This document shows, in pieces, positions 1-8,373 of a DNA stretch of 64,000 nucleotides. The translations under genes were made by a program, and so were the position numbers. This stretch comes from an uncultured Bacteroidota bacterium (lineage in GTDB: Bacteria > Bacteroidota > Bacteroidia > Chitinophagales > Chitinophagaceae), in assembly GCA_903837525.1 (NCBI GenBank), contig CAILUU010000055.1:54380-118379 (forward strand), given 5' to 3'. The number at the start of each line of letters is the position of its first letter. Position 1 is the stretch's first letter. The notes below the pieces were generated by a model. The model was not told where the DNA came from. It did not search any database and saw only the letters and a list, made by a program, of their open reading frames with translations.

Positions 1-462
1 GGTGCTAATAGTAATGCATTTGATGCCTATTTATTAATACAAGGTATAAAAACACTAGAAGTGCGTATGGAACGACATTGCCACAATGCAATGGAAGTAG
101 CCAATTTTTTAGAGCAACATGCTGGTGTACATAAAGTAAATTATTTAGGCCTTACCAGCCACCCCGATTTTGCTGTTGCAACTAAGCAAATGAAACACCC
201 AGGAGCAATGCTTAGTTTTGAATTAAAAGGTGGTTTAGACGCAGGTAAAAACTTTATAGATAAATTGCAAATGTGTGTTAGGGCAGTATCCTTAGGCACT
301 TGCGATACACTTATAAGCCACCCAGCAAGTATGACACACTATGGAGTACCAAAAGAAAAAAGAGAGCAATATGGTATTTCCGATGGATTAATAAGAATGA
401 GTGTGGGCATAGAAAATGTGCAAGATATTATTGCAGATTTAGAACAAGCGTTAGTCAATTAA
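1..462 (+). CDS. Cys/Met metabolism PLP-dependent enzyme, C-terminal part (5' end outside window)
   Basis: The reading frame is open from base 1, so the listed GTG at 61 is not the start; 153 residues are visible. The segment 'AYLLIQGIKTLEVRMERH' and the later 'SLGTCDTLISHPASMTH' are typical of the C-terminal half of the gamma-family of Cys/Met metabolism enzymes (cystathionine gamma-synthase/lyase, methionine gamma-lyase, O-acetylhomoserine sulfhydrylase). These are cytosolic PLP enzymes that make or break C-S bonds at the gamma carbon. The PLP lysine lies upstream and is not visible. The long tail with 'RMSVGIENVQDI' is intact, so the 3' end is normal. The exact member of the family cannot be decided from this fragment; methionine gamma-lyase-like is my best guess. 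Confidence 0.85.
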   Translation, partial: GANSNAFDAYLLIQGIKTLEVRMERHCHNAMEVANFLEQHAGVHKVNYLGLTSHPDFAVATKQMKHPGAMLSFELKGGLDAGKNFIDKLQMCVRAVSLGTCDTLISHPASMTHYGVPKEKREQYGISDGLIRMSVGIENVQDIIADLEQALVN

Positions 463-481
463 AAATTAAGAATTAAGAATT

Positions 482-937
482 ATGGATGTTATAATTAGAA
501 AAGCTGTAAAAGAAGATTGCCCACGTATGATGGAACTAATTAAGGAATTAGCTATATATGAAAAAGCCCCAGATGCTGTTACAGTTGATTTTAATCATTT
601 TGTAGAAAGTGGTTTTGGCGATAAACCAATTTGGTGGGCATTTTTAGCCGAAGTTGATGGAAGGGTTGAAGGTTTTGCATTATGGTACATTAGATATAGC
701 ACCTGGAAAGGGCAACGCCTTTACTTAGAAGATATAATAGTAACCGATAAAATGAGAGGACAAGGCATTGGTAAATTATTATTAGATAGGTTAAAAGAAG
801 AATGCAAAGAAAAAAAATTCAGCGGTATGCTTTGGCAGGTATTAGATTGGAATGAACCTGCGATCAATTTTTACAAAAAATATGGGAGTGTAAATTTTGA
901 TGGTGAGTGGGTTAATTGTAGTGTTGAGATGTGCTAG
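482..937 (+). CDS. GNAT family N-acetyltransferase
   Basis: A 151-residue single-domain GNAT acetyltransferase. The acetyl-CoA pyrophosphate-binding motif is 'RGQGIGKLLLDRL' at about residues 91-103. The C-terminal 'WNEPAINFYKKYG' is the usual beta6-alpha4 signature. The N-terminal 'IRKAVKEDCPRMMELIKELA' and the segment 'YSTWKGQRLYLEDIIV' resemble the diamine (spermidine/spermine) acetyltransferase-like subgroup, but the substrate cannot be assigned. The gene starts 19 nt after the preceding stop, and the spacer is a short tandem phrase (AATTAAGAATTAAG). It may be co-transcribed with the upstream PLP enzyme. Confidence 0.85.
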   Translation: MDVIIRKAVKEDCPRMMELIKELAIYEKAPDAVTVDFNHFVESGFGDKPIWWAFLAEVDGRVEGFALWYIRYSTWKGQRLYLEDIIVTDKMRGQGIGKLLLDRLKEECKEKKFSGMLWQVLDWNEPAINFYKKYGSVNFDGEWVNCSVEMC

Positions 938-1110
938 TTAGTCGTAATTTTGCACCTTGAAATATAGGCTTAAAGGCTCACTAAATATTTACTGTACAAG
1001 AGTGATTAATTTTATTATTTTACTATTTACTAAAAGAATAAAATTAATAAACGGGTGTTGCCAATGAACTCCAATAGAGTTTCAAAAGCGCCTTTACAAA
1101 AGAAAAAAAT

Positions 1111-2421
1111 ATGGCACAAAAAATTACCATGGGCAGCAATGCCAAACTAAATGTTCCTAACAACCCCATTATTCCGTTTATTGAAGGCGATGGTATTGGG
1201 CCAGAAATTTGGAAAGTGGCAGTAAAAGTATTTGATACAGCTGTTGAAAAAGTCTACAGGGGCACTCGTAAAATTGAGTGGAAAGAAATGTTTGCAGGCG
1301 AAAAAGCATTTAATCAAACTGGCGAATGGTTGCCTGCCGAAACCTTGCAAATTGCAAAAGATTATATCGTTTCAATTAAAGGACCATTAACCACACCTAT
1401 TAGCGGTGGTATTCGTAGTTTAAATGTTGCTATGCGGCAAGATTTAGATTTGTATGCTTGTGTACGCCCAGTAAAATGGTTTAAAGGTGTGCCATCTCCA
1501 GTTTTACATCCCGAGCAGGTGGATATGACCATTTTTAGAGAAAATACCGAAGATATTTATGCAGGTATTGAATGGAAAGCCGGTACACCAGAAGCACAAA
1601 AATTTGAAAAATTTTTGATCGAAGAAATGGGTGTAAAAAATATTCGATTTCCAGGGGATAGTAGCTATGGTGTAAAACCTGTAAGCAACGAGGGTAGTAA
1701 AAGATTAGTAAGAGCAGCTATTATTTATGCGTTAGAAAATAATTTACCATCGGTAAGTTTAGTACACAAGGGCAACATTATGAAATTTACCGAAGGCGGT
1801 TTTAAAATCTGGGGATACGAGGTTGCAAGGGAAGAGTATGCTGATAAAACCTTTACATGGGAAGAGTGGGATGAACTTAAAAAAGAACATGGCGAAGCAC
1901 ATGCCAACGAAGTACAACGTAAAGCATTACACGAAGGGAAATTATTAATAAAAGATATTATTGCGGATAATTTTTTACAACAAATTTTAATTGCCCCTAA
2001 AGATTATTCGGTGGTAGCAACCCTAAACCTAAATGGCGATTATATTAGTGATGCATTAGCTGCAGAGGTTGGTGGTATTGGTATTGCACCAGGTGCTAAT
2101 ATTAATTACAAAACGGGTTATGCCGTGTTTGAAGCTACACATGGTACCGCTCCAAAATTTGCTGGCACCAATAGTATGAATCCATCATCGGTAATATTAA
2201 GTGGTTGTATGATGTTGGAATATATGGGATGGAAAGAAGCTGCAGATTTAATTACTTCAGCATTACAAGCTACCATAATGCGTAAAACAGTTACCATTGA
2301 TTTTTATAATTTAATGACTGGTGCAACCTTACTTAAAACAACTGAATTTGGCGATGCTATTATTGAAAATATGGGAACGGTTACGGCAGAGGTTACGTTG
2401 AAAAAGAGTAGTAGTTTGTAG
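1111..2421 (+). CDS. icd: NADP-dependent isocitrate dehydrogenase, bacterial (E. coli Icd) type
   Basis: Converts isocitrate to 2-oxoglutarate and CO2 with NADP+ in the TCA cycle (cytosol). The 436-residue protein is full length for the E. coli-like subfamily. Visible are the N-terminal '[12 protein letters not shown]' (23-34), the substrate loop '[12 protein letters not shown]' (99-110) with the phosphorylatable-type Ser103 and substrate arginines, '[15 protein letters not shown]', the metal-binding 'DNFLQQIL', and the C-terminal '[19 protein letters not shown]' adenine-binding segment. The ATG gives the expected N terminus. A second, unrelated-subfamily isocitrate dehydrogenase follows 195 bp downstream on the same strand, so this cell has two routes for one reaction. 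Confidence 0.95.
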   Translation: MAQKITMGSNAKLNVPNNPIIPFIEGDGIGPEIWKVAVKVFDTAVEKVYRGTRKIEWKEMFAGEKAFNQTGEWLPAETLQIAKDYIVSIKGPLTTPISGGIRSLNVAMRQDLDLYACVRPVKWFKGVPSPVLHPEQVDMTIFRENTEDIYAGIEWKAGTPEAQKFEKFLIEEMGVKNIRFPGDSSYGVKPVSNEGSKRLVRAAIIYALENNLPSVSLVHKGNIMKFTEGGFKIWGYEVAREEYADKTFTWEEWDELKKEHGEAHANEVQRKALHEGKLLIKDIIADNFLQQILIAPKDYSVVATLNLNGDYISDALAAEVGGIGIAPGANINYKTGYAVFEATHGTAPKFAGTNSMNPSSVILSGCMMLEYMGWKEAADLITSALQATIMRKTVTIDFYNLMTGATLLKTTEFGDAIIENMGTVTAEVTLKKSSSL

Positions 2422-2531
2422 GAGATGCTGAGTTAATAAGTATTGTAGAGGTAAGGTATTAAAGTCCTTTCCTTTTTAGAAGACGAATGAAGGCTTTTTA
2501 GGACATTTCTATTCAGTACAATCTTTGCTTC

Positions 2532-2556
2532 TGTCATACTGAGGAACGAAGCATCT
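2532..2556. repeat. Dispersed intergenic repeat (TGTCATACTGAGGAACGAAG type)
   Basis: The spacer between the two isocitrate dehydrogenase genes holds the phrase TGTCATACTGAGGAACGAAG followed by CATCT. I recognise this phrase as a short interspersed repeat common in intergenic DNA of Bacteroidota; only one copy is present in this window. It lies upstream of the -7 box of the second gene and encodes nothing. Confidence 0.55.
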
Positions 2557-2588
2557 ATTACGTTGATTACATTTTATTGTTAATAAAT

Positions 2589-2596
2589 TACATTTG
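2589..2596 (+). promoter_or_regulatory. Bacteroidota -7 element (TACATTTG) for the second isocitrate dehydrogenase
   Basis: TACATTTG is a perfect match to TAnnTTTG, the -7 element of the Bacteroidota primary sigma factor. It lies 20 nt before the ATG at 2617, implying a leader of roughly 10-15 nt. No clear -33 TTTG is seen at the ideal spacing. Confidence 0.5.
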
Positions 2597-2616
2597 TAAA
2601 AAATAAAACAAGCTTT

Positions 2617-3852
2617 ATGAGCAAAATTAAAGTAACAAACCCCGTTGTAGAATTAGACGGTGATGAAATGACCAGAATAATTTGGAAGTTTATTAAAGAC
2701 AAATTAATTCTCCCGTATTTAGATGTTTCTATTCAGTATTTTGATTTAGGTATGGAGTATAGAGATGAAACCAACGACCAAGTAACCATTGATGCAGCCA
2801 ATGCAATAAAGGCTTGTGGTGTAGGTATAAAGTGTGCAACTATTACACCCGATGAGCAACGTGTAGAGGAATTTAAGCTAAAACAAATGTGGAAATCGCC
2901 TAACGGCACTATTCGTAATATTTTAGATGGTACTGTTTTTAGAGAGCCTATTGTAATGCAAAATGTACCAAGGTTAGTAACTAATTGGACGGCTCCAATT
3001 ATTGTTGGCCGTCATGCATTTGGTGATCAATATAGAGCTACCGACGCAGTAATAAAAGGCAAAGGAAAATTAACGATGACTTTTACGCCAGAAGGCGGCG
3101 GAGAAGCACAAGTTTTTGAAGTGTATAATTACAAAGGCGATGGTGTTGCCCTGTGTATGTATAATATTGACGAAAGTATTTATGGCTTTGCCCGTAGTTG
3201 TTTTAACATGGCGTTAAGTAAAAAATGGCCATTATATCTTTCTACAAAAAATACGATTCTTAAAAAATACGATGGACGGTTTAAAGATATTTTTGAAGAA
3301 GTTTATCAAAATGAATTTAAACAAAGTTTTAAAAATGCTGGCATTACTTACGAGCATCGTTTAATTGATGATATGGTAGCGAGTGCTTTAAAGTGGAATG
3401 GAAATTTTGTATGGGCTTGTAAAAATTACGATGGCGATGTACAAAGTGATACGGTTGCACAAGGCTTTGGTAGCCTAGGTTTAATGACTTCTGTTTTAGT
3501 AACACCCGATGGCGAAACTATGGAAGCAGAAGCTGCACATGGTACCGTTACTCGTCATTACAGAGAACATCAAGCTGGTAAACCAACAAGCACTAATCCT
3601 ATTGCATCCATCTTTGCATGGACAAGAGGCCTTGCTTTTAGAGGCAAAAAAGATAGCAACCAACCCCTAATAGATTTTTGTAACGCATTAGAAGCTGTAT
3701 GTATAGAAACAGTTGAAAGCGGTAAAATGACTAAGGACTTAGCAGTATGTATTCATGGCAATAAAGTTAACCATGGAGAACATTATTTATATACCGAAGA
3801 GTTTTTGGATGCTATTGATGCAAATTTGAAAAAGAAAATGGGGATTCAATAA
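2617..3852 (+). CDS. NADP-dependent isocitrate dehydrogenase, eukaryotic-like (type II) subfamily
   Basis: A second isocitrate dehydrogenase, 411 residues, of the homodimeric subfamily shared with eukaryotic cytosolic and mitochondrial enzymes. Diagnostic segments are '[10 protein letters not shown]' (14-23), '[20 protein letters not shown]' (93-112) with the isocitrate-binding Ser, Asn and Arg residues, '[11 protein letters not shown]', '[20 protein letters not shown]' (metal aspartates), and '[20 protein letters not shown]' for NADP binding. It has its own TAnnTTTG promoter and is followed by a strong terminator, so it is probably a single-gene unit. It performs the same reaction as the upstream icd product but belongs to a different sequence subfamily. 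Confidence 0.95.
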   Translation: MSKIKVTNPVVELDGDEMTRIIWKFIKDKLILPYLDVSIQYFDLGMEYRDETNDQVTIDAANAIKACGVGIKCATITPDEQRVEEFKLKQMWKSPNGTIRNILDGTVFREPIVMQNVPRLVTNWTAPIIVGRHAFGDQYRATDAVIKGKGKLTMTFTPEGGGEAQVFEVYNYKGDGVALCMYNIDESIYGFARSCFNMALSKKWPLYLSTKNTILKKYDGRFKDIFEEVYQNEFKQSFKNAGITYEHRLIDDMVASALKWNGNFVWACKNYDGDVQSDTVAQGFGSLGLMTSVLVTPDGETMEAEAAHGTVTRHYREHQAGKPTSTNPIASIFAWTRGLAFRGKKDSNQPLIDFCNALEAVCIETVESGKMTKDLAVCIHGNKVNHGEHYLYTEEFLDAIDANLKKKMGIQ

Positions 3853-3885
3853 TGGATAATTATTTAAATGATAATGAATAATTAA

Positions 3886-3920
3886 AACGCCTTGCTAACT
3901 TAATACTGCAAGGCGTTTTT
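3886..3920 (+). terminator. Rho-independent terminator after the second isocitrate dehydrogenase
   Basis: AACGCCTTGC pairs perfectly with GCAAGGCGTT (10-bp stem, 12-nt loop) and is followed directly by TTT. It lies 33 nt after the stop codon. Confidence 0.85.
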
Positions 3921-3940
3921 GCTTTTATATTTTTATAAAG

Positions 3941-4165
3941 ATGATAAATAATTCAAACAAAGACCCACTCCACAGCGTGACACTCAAAACAATTCTTGAA
4001 CGCCTTGTTAATAAATACGGCTGGCAAGAGTTAGGCAAAATGATTAAAATAAACTGCTTTACAGATAACCCTAGCATAATCTCTTCTTTAAAATTTTTGC
4101 GTAAGCAAGAATGGGCTCGTAAAAAAGTAGAAGCACTATATATTGAAGCCATTGAAAAACTGTAG
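3941..4165 (+). CDS. VF530 family (DUF2132) small DNA-binding-type protein
   Basis: A 74-residue protein. The segments 'DPLHSVTLKTILERLV', 'YGWQELGKMIKINCF' and 'PSIISSLKFLRKQEWARKKV' match the VF530/DUF2132 family, a small helical fold with structural similarity to DNA-binding proteins. The family is widespread in Proteobacteria and Bacteroidota and has no firm biological role. The length fits the family. The ATG at 3941 follows the terminator of the preceding gene, so it likely has its own promoter. The overlapping minus-strand ORF is its shadow. Confidence 0.8.
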   Translation: MINNSNKDPLHSVTLKTILERLVNKYGWQELGKMIKINCFTDNPSIISSLKFLRKQEWARKKVEALYIEAIEKL

Positions 4166-4280
4166 GCTTTAAGAAATACCCTGTTTAGGTTAGTTCACAC
4201 TCTTTTTATTCAATTAATTTTGGAATATAAATTTTTATTATGCTGCGTTTATTGATTTTTGTAGTAGTATTTATTATTTT

Positions 4281-5744
4281 TTACCCTATCTTCCCTAACA
4301 CCAAACCCTTTACCTCACTCATCTTTACCCTTTCTTGTGTCATGGTATCTCTGTAACGAATAGTAACTGTACCATCTTCTTTTGTTTGATGGTCTATGGT
4401 TACACAAAATGGTGTACCTATTGCATCCATTCGGCGGTAGCGTTTACCTATAGCGTCTTTTTCTTCGTAAAAACAATGGAAGCTTTGCTTACATTCATCC
4501 ATTAATTCTTTTGCAATTTCTGGTAAATTATCTTTTTTAAGTAATGGTAAAATAGCCAATTTGGTAGGAGCAATTTTTGTAGGTATTTTTAATACCACAC
4601 GGCTATCTTCTGCACCATCTTCTTTAGTCCATTTTTCTTCGACATAAGCCAAGCTCATGATGGTTAAAAACAAACGATCTAACCCTACAGAAGTTTCTAC
4701 CACAAACGGAGTGTAGTTGCCGTAAGCCTTGCCAGTAGATTCATCAATGTCATTATCAAAATATTGTATTTTCTTTTTGCTATGCTCTTGATGTTGCTTT
4801 AAATCAAAATCGGTACGGCTATGTATGCCTTCTAATTCTTTCCAACCAAACGGAAATTCAAATTCAATATCCAATGCCGCATCGGCATAGTGGGCAAGCT
4901 TTACATGATTATGATAACGTAATTTTCCTGCTGGTAAGCCCATACTTTCTAGCCATTTTTTACGTTCGGTTTTCCAATATTCGTACCACTGCATTTGCGA
5001 ACCTGGGCGTACAAAAAATTGCATTTCCATTTGTTCAAACTCTCTCATTCTAAAAATAAACTGCCTTGCTACAATTTCATTTCTAAACGCCTTACCCGTT
5101 TGTGCAATACCAAATGGTATTTTCATACGTCCAGTTTTTTGCACATTTAAAAAATTTACAAAAATACCTTGTGCGGTTTCTGGTCGTAAATAAATGGTTT
5201 CACTTTCTTCTGCTACGCTACCTATTTGTGTGCTAAACATTAAATTAAATTCTCTAACCTCCGTCCAGTTAGAGGTTTTACTAAGGGCACATTTTATTTT
5301 ATTATCTTCTATTAATTTTTTTAGGCCAGCGTAATCATTAGCAGCTAGTAAAGCATCCATGGCAGTAATAGTGTCGTTTGCCAATTGTTCATTGCCCATT
5401 GCCTTTTGTTCCTCAGCAAATCCTTCAATTAAATGATCAACCCTGTAACGTTTATTACTGTCTTTATTGTCAATCATTGGGTCGCTAAAATTATCCACAT
5501 GTCCACTAGCTTTCCACGTAGTTGGGTGCATAAAAATTGCCGCATCAATACCCACAATATTATCGTTTAGTTGGGTCATACTTTTCCACCACTCATCTCT
5601 AATATTCTTTTTTAATTGAGCACCATTTTGCCCATAATCGTACACGGCAGCAAGGCCATCATAGATTTCACTACTTTGAAAAATATAACCATACTCTTTA
5701 CAATGTGCAATAAGGGCCGCAAAAATGTTTGTTTCGTTTGCCAT
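4281..5744 (-). CDS. glyQS: Glycyl-tRNA synthetase, homodimeric type
   Basis: Charges tRNA-Gly with glycine. At 487 residues this is the alpha2 (archaeal/eukaryotic/Gram-positive-like) class IIa enzyme, not the alpha2beta2 form. Visible are the N-terminal 'SSEIYDGLAAVYDYGQNGAQ', 'YLRPETAQGIFVNF', the class II motif 2 'FRNEIVARQFIFRMREFEQ' (about 215-235), and the motif 3 region 'VVETSVGLDRLFL'. The C-terminal anticodon-binding domain carries 'IGKRYRRMDAIGTPFCVTID'. A perfect -7 element lies 7 nt upstream of the ATG on the minus strand. The neighbours are divergent or convergent, so it appears monocistronic. Confidence 0.95.
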   Translation of the reverse strand: MANETNIFAALIAHCKEYGYIFQSSEIYDGLAAVYDYGQNGAQLKKNIRDEWWKSMTQLNDNIVGIDAAIFMHPTTWKASGHVDNFSDPMIDNKDSNKRYRVDHLIEGFAEEQKAMGNEQLANDTITAMDALLAANDYAGLKKLIEDNKIKCALSKTSNWTEVREFNLMFSTQIGSVAEESETIYLRPETAQGIFVNFLNVQKTGRMKIPFGIAQTGKAFRNEIVARQFIFRMREFEQMEMQFFVRPGSQMQWYEYWKTERKKWLESMGLPAGKLRYHNHVKLAHYADAALDIEFEFPFGWKELEGIHSRTDFDLKQHQEHSKKKIQYFDNDIDESTGKAYGNYTPFVVETSVGLDRLFLTIMSLAYVEEKWTKEDGAEDSRVVLKIPTKIAPTKLAILPLLKKDNLPEIAKELMDECKQSFHCFYEEKDAIGKRYRRMDAIGTPFCVTIDHQTKEDGTVTIRYRDTMTQERVKMSEVKGLVLGKIG

Positions 5745-5751
5745 AAGAGTA

Positions 5752-5759
5752 CAAAGATA
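5752..5759 (-). promoter_or_regulatory. -7 element (TATCTTTG) for glyQS
   Basis: On the minus strand TATCTTTG is a perfect TAnnTTTG match. It ends 7 nt before the glyQS ATG, so the transcript would have almost no leader. Confidence 0.6.
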
Positions 5760-5817
5760 CCTTGATAAAGTGTAAAGATAAAATCAACGATATTTGAATT
5801 AATTATAGCAGTATATA

Positions 5818-6960
5818 GTGCAAAACATCATTAATGTCCCCAAGGCCAAGCCATCTCGATTAGAAAGATTTGGGCTTTTCTATCTTAACCTTTTTAAACG
5901 GTTAGATACCAACCATAGTGTATTTGACCTAACCGATGCCCAAATAGCCAAACGTACAAAACGTATTACTTGGAAGGGGATTATTCTTAGTAGTATTGTG
6001 GGCATTGTTTGTGTTTTTCCTACGGTGTGGGTAGATGTGTATTTTGAAAACAAACCCTGGTATGTGCATTACGGCTGGGTAACGGTGGTTACTATTTTAT
6101 CAATTGTAATAGAATTTTACTTACTATTTATTATTGCCTTAAAAGCAGTTTACCAAGTAAGCAAAATAATTAATATACATGCCACTGAAGACGAGTTAGT
6201 AGAAAATGAACTATTTAGTGTAAAAAATATTTTAGCAAGAGCTGCATTAGAATTACCAGACCCAGAATTAAAAATTTTAGGTATTGATCCCTTTAAGCGA
6301 GTAAATAAAAAAAATTTATTAGTACTAGGGCTTTTATATAAAGCAAAAATTTTATTAACCAACTTAGTATCAAAATACGTGCTACGGCTTATTTCAGACA
6401 AAACTATTTTTGGTGTTTCTATTTTATACGAAGCATTGTTTGTAGAAGCCTTTTGGAATGGTGTAGTTATTGTACGTGTAATTAAGGAAGCAAGGCTTAG
6501 GCTTTTTGGCTTTGCTTTAGCCAATAAAATTGCATTAGAAACCTTAAATGAAAATGACTTACAACAACTTTCCCCTTTAGCAAAAGTGGGATGCTTACGA
6601 GCCATTGGCAATGCGGTGATCATGACAAAAAATTATCATCCAAATATGATTATTCTTTTATTTCGTTTTCAACAAATGCTACATATTACCAAAGAAAATA
6701 AATATGACGATTGGCATTTATTTTTGGAAACTTTAAATACTGTTTCAGAAAAAGAACGAAATTTTTTACTTGATTTATTTACAGTATCTGCTGCGTTTGA
6801 TGGAAAACTTTCCGATTTGGAAGAGGAGAATTTGAAAACCGTTTATGGTAAAGATTATGGAATTTATCACCCAAGATTAGTAAAACTTACAGCATGTTTA
6901 AAAGAAGGTAAATTAAATGAGGCGCTAAGTTTATGTAAACTTGATTTTGTGGTAGGATAA
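5818..6960 (+). CDS. LBF_2804-like conserved membrane protein
   Basis: A 380-residue protein of unknown function. It starts at GTG: an in-frame TAG lies four codons upstream and no ATG occurs for more than 250 residues. The N terminus 'PSRLERFGLFYLNLFKRLD' precedes two hydrophobic segments at about 52-72 and 84-110. A conserved block 'ARAALELPDPELKILGIDPF' is followed by a mostly helical soluble part ending with 'LFTVSAAFDGKLSDLEEENL', reminiscent of a TerB-like acidic end. I recall this layout as the Bacteroidota/Leptospira LBF_2804 family; that name is from memory and carries no function. It is divergent from glyQS. Confidence 0.6.
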   Translation: MQNIINVPKAKPSRLERFGLFYLNLFKRLDTNHSVFDLTDAQIAKRTKRITWKGIILSSIVGIVCVFPTVWVDVYFENKPWYVHYGWVTVVTILSIVIEFYLLFIIALKAVYQVSKIINIHATEDELVENELFSVKNILARAALELPDPELKILGIDPFKRVNKKNLLVLGLLYKAKILLTNLVSKYVLRLISDKTIFGVSILYEALFVEAFWNGVVIVRVIKEARLRLFGFALANKIALETLNENDLQQLSPLAKVGCLRAIGNAVIMTKNYHPNMIILLFRFQQMLHITKENKYDDWHLFLETLNTVSEKERNFLLDLFTVSAAFDGKLSDLEEENLKTVYGKDYGIYHPRLVKLTACLKEGKLNEALSLCKLDFVVG

Positions 6961-6972
6961 TATGGGATGCTG

Positions 6973-6999
6973 ACCTGTCTGCCGACAGGTAGTTTTTTA
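6973..6999. repeat. ACCTG...CAGGT palindromic intergenic repeat, copy 1
   Basis: ACCTGTC-TGCC-GACAGGT is a perfect 7-bp inverted repeat followed by AGTTTTTTAT. It is one of three related palindromes in the window and may also terminate the upstream gene. Confidence 0.6.
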
Positions 7000-7065
7000 T
7001 GATTGTTAAGATAAACGCAGATAAAAAAATCTTATTGAATCATCACCATCATAATAATTTGCGTT

Positions 7066-7401
7066 CTATCCCAATTTTTCATTGTCTTTATGTCTCTCAC
7101 CATCTCTCAAATTTTTCTTCTCAAAATTCTTTTGCAATGCATCGGTTAAGTTTACGCCTGTTTGGTTGGCAAGGCAAATCAATACCCAAAGTACATCTGC
7201 CATTTCATCACCTAAATCTTTTCCCTTATCACTTTCTTTAAAACTTTGTTCGCCATACGTACGAACCATTAATCGACTAAGCTCTCCAACCTCTTCCATT
7301 AAAATACCAAGGTTAGTAAGTTCGGAAAAGTATTTTATGCCTACAGTTTTTATCCATTTATCAACTTGCTCTTGAGCCTGATTTAATGTTATATCCTTCA
7401 T
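7066..7401 (-). CDS. MazG-like nucleotide pyrophosphohydrolase
   Basis: A 111-residue all-alpha NTP pyrophosphohydrolase. The magnesium-binding pattern is visible as 'LMEEVGELSRLMVR' (E-E-x-x-E, about 34-47) and 'DLGDEMADVLWVLICLAN' (D/E-x-x-D, about 62-79), the hallmark of the MazG/YpjD/dUTPase-like superfamily. Such enzymes hydrolyse nucleoside triphosphates to monophosphates as house-cleaning; the base specificity is not decidable here. It lies just downstream of dtd on the same strand with a 63-bp spacer, so the two quality-control genes may be co-transcribed. Confidence 0.85.
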   Translation of the reverse strand: MKDITLNQAQEQVDKWIKTVGIKYFSELTNLGILMEEVGELSRLMVRTYGEQSFKESDKGKDLGDEMADVLWVLICLANQTGVNLTDALQKNFEKKNLRDGERHKDNEKLG

Positions 7402-7464
7402 TGTTTCAATTTTTTATTTATGTTGTTATGGGTTGCTTTGGACTTAAGCCCAAAGCAATCCATT

Positions 7465-7917
7465 TTATTCTTTATTTTTAGAATCTATAAAAATCGTTAC
7501 TGGTCCATCATTCAACAATTCCACTTTCATGTCTGCCCCAAATTCTCCAGTAAAAACTTTTTTACCTAAATCATGTTGTAATTGCTCAATCATTTTTTTA
7601 TAGATAGGTTTAGCTATAGCAGGTTTGCTAGCTTTTATGTACGATGGACGATTGCCTTTTTTTGTAGCAGCATGTAGGGTAAACTGACTTACCAATAAAA
7701 TATCGCCATCAATTTCTTTTACAGATATGTTGGGTACTTTATTTTCATCATCAAAAATGCGGAGGTTAATTATTTTATTACTAAGCCATTCAATATCGTC
7801 TAATGTATCGGCATCCTCTATACCTAAAAATATAAGCAAACCTTTATTTATTGAAGATGTTAATGCTCCATTAATGGTTACACTAGCTTTACTTACTCGT
7901 TGTAGTACAACTCTCAT
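7465..7917 (-). CDS. dtd: D-aminoacyl-tRNA deacylase
   Basis: Hydrolyses D-amino acids (and glycine mischarged on tRNA-Ala) from tRNA, protecting translation. The 150-residue length is exact for the family. The start 'MRVVLQRVSKASVTING' is canonical. The active-site motif 'SQFTLHA' (about 77-83) is followed by 'KKGNRPSY', and the C-terminal Gly-cisPro-type motif region 'NDGPVTIFID' is intact. A perfect TAnnTTTG box lies 4 nt upstream of the ATG. Confidence 0.95.
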   Translation of the reverse strand: MRVVLQRVSKASVTINGALTSSINKGLLIFLGIEDADTLDDIEWLSNKIINLRIFDDENKVPNISVKEIDGDILLVSQFTLHAATKKGNRPSYIKASKPAIAKPIYKKMIEQLQHDLGKKVFTGEFGADMKVELLNDGPVTIFIDSKNKE

Positions 7918-7921
7918 AAAG

Positions 7922-7929
7922 CAAATGTA
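7922..7929 (-). promoter_or_regulatory. -7 element (TACATTTG) for dtd
   Basis: TACATTTG on the minus strand matches TAnnTTTG and ends 4 nt before the dtd ATG, implying a leaderless or near-leaderless transcript. Confidence 0.55.
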
Positions 7930-7946
7930 GTAAACAAATAAATTGG

Positions 7947-8051
7947 TTAGTTACGTTTTGTGGCTAATAAAAATGAAATACCACCAAGTGGTAAAGGCGC
8001 CCACCAAAAATCTTTTAACTCACTTAAGTGGCTACTTATTTTGCCAATCAT
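7947..8051 (-). pseudogene. Possible C-terminal gene remnant or 34-aa ORF, unrecognised
   Basis: A short minus-strand frame of 34 codons plus stop starts at an ATG and ends with a hydrophobic tail 'PLGGISFLLATKRN' preceded by 'LKDFWWAPL'. The same frame is open for about 13 codons further upstream ('YYVLLPELPY') before a stop. The aromatic- and leucine-rich composition looks like the end of a membrane protein, so I suspect a decayed gene tail beside dtd. I do not recognise a family. Confidence 0.25.
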
Positions 8052-8200
8052 AATATAGGGCAACTCAGGCAACAACACATAATAAAGCTTAGTGCATTAA
8101 ACAATGATTTCTTATTCTTATAATGTAGGTTTTAGTAAATGCACCAATTACTTTTTTGTAATGCAATCCTTTTAACCCATTTAATCCAAAAACGCTGAAA

Positions 8201-8216
8201 TGCACTAAAATGTGCA
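8201..8216. promoter_or_regulatory. Palindrome TGCAC-N6-GTGCA in the nrdJ leader
   Basis: TGCACTAAAATGTGCA has perfect 5-bp arms. It sits 219 bp upstream of nrdJ and could be an operator. It does not fit the usual NrdR-box consensus well. Confidence 0.35.
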
Positions 8217-8282
8217 TATACATATTTTTATGAATTTTCCAACATTTTAAACAAACATTTTTTTAATTTAATGGGGAAAATT

Positions 8283-8307
8283 ATGCAAATGCCCTACCCA
8301 TTTGCAT
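8283..8307. promoter_or_regulatory. 9-bp inverted repeat upstream of nrdJ, candidate operator
   Basis: ATGCAAATG and CATTTGCAT form a perfect 9-bp inverted repeat around CCCTACC. The centre is about 140 bp before the nrdJ start, with no T-run, so it looks more like a regulator site than a terminator. The rest of the 517-bp gap (7918-8434) is AT-rich with no other recognisable gene. Confidence 0.45.
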
Positions 8308-8315
8308 CTTGTAAA

Positions 8316-8373
8316 TTATCCACCATTTTTATGCACAGGTGTTAATATTTAAACCTTTGTTTGTTCATCCACA
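8316..8373 (+). promoter_or_regulatory. Cluster of DnaA-box-like sequences before nrdJ
   Basis: TTATCCACC (8316-8324), TTATGCACA (8329-8337, a perfect TTATnCACA match) and TCATCCACA (8365-8373) lie on the plus strand within 58 bp. TTATGCAAA (8281-8289) and the reverse-strand ATATGCACA (8211-8219) are nearby weaker matches. DnaA is known to regulate ribonucleotide reductase genes in E. coli; its role here is inference. Confidence 0.4.

Noticed and set aside
33-462. Start codon of the first gene at 61 as in the ORF track
   Set aside because: The frame is open to base 1 with conserved family residues ahead of it, so the gene begins outside the window.
6150-6623. 157-aa minus-strand ORF inside the LBF_2804-like gene
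   Set aside because: Its residues are the reverse-frame shadow of a protein with clear conserved blocks and membrane helices; the start context is poor and no family is recognised.
7066-7375. Plus-strand ORFs 6999-7241 and 7082-7375
   Set aside because: They are antisense shadows of the MazG-like gene, with Ser/Leu-rich low-complexity products typical of reverse frames.
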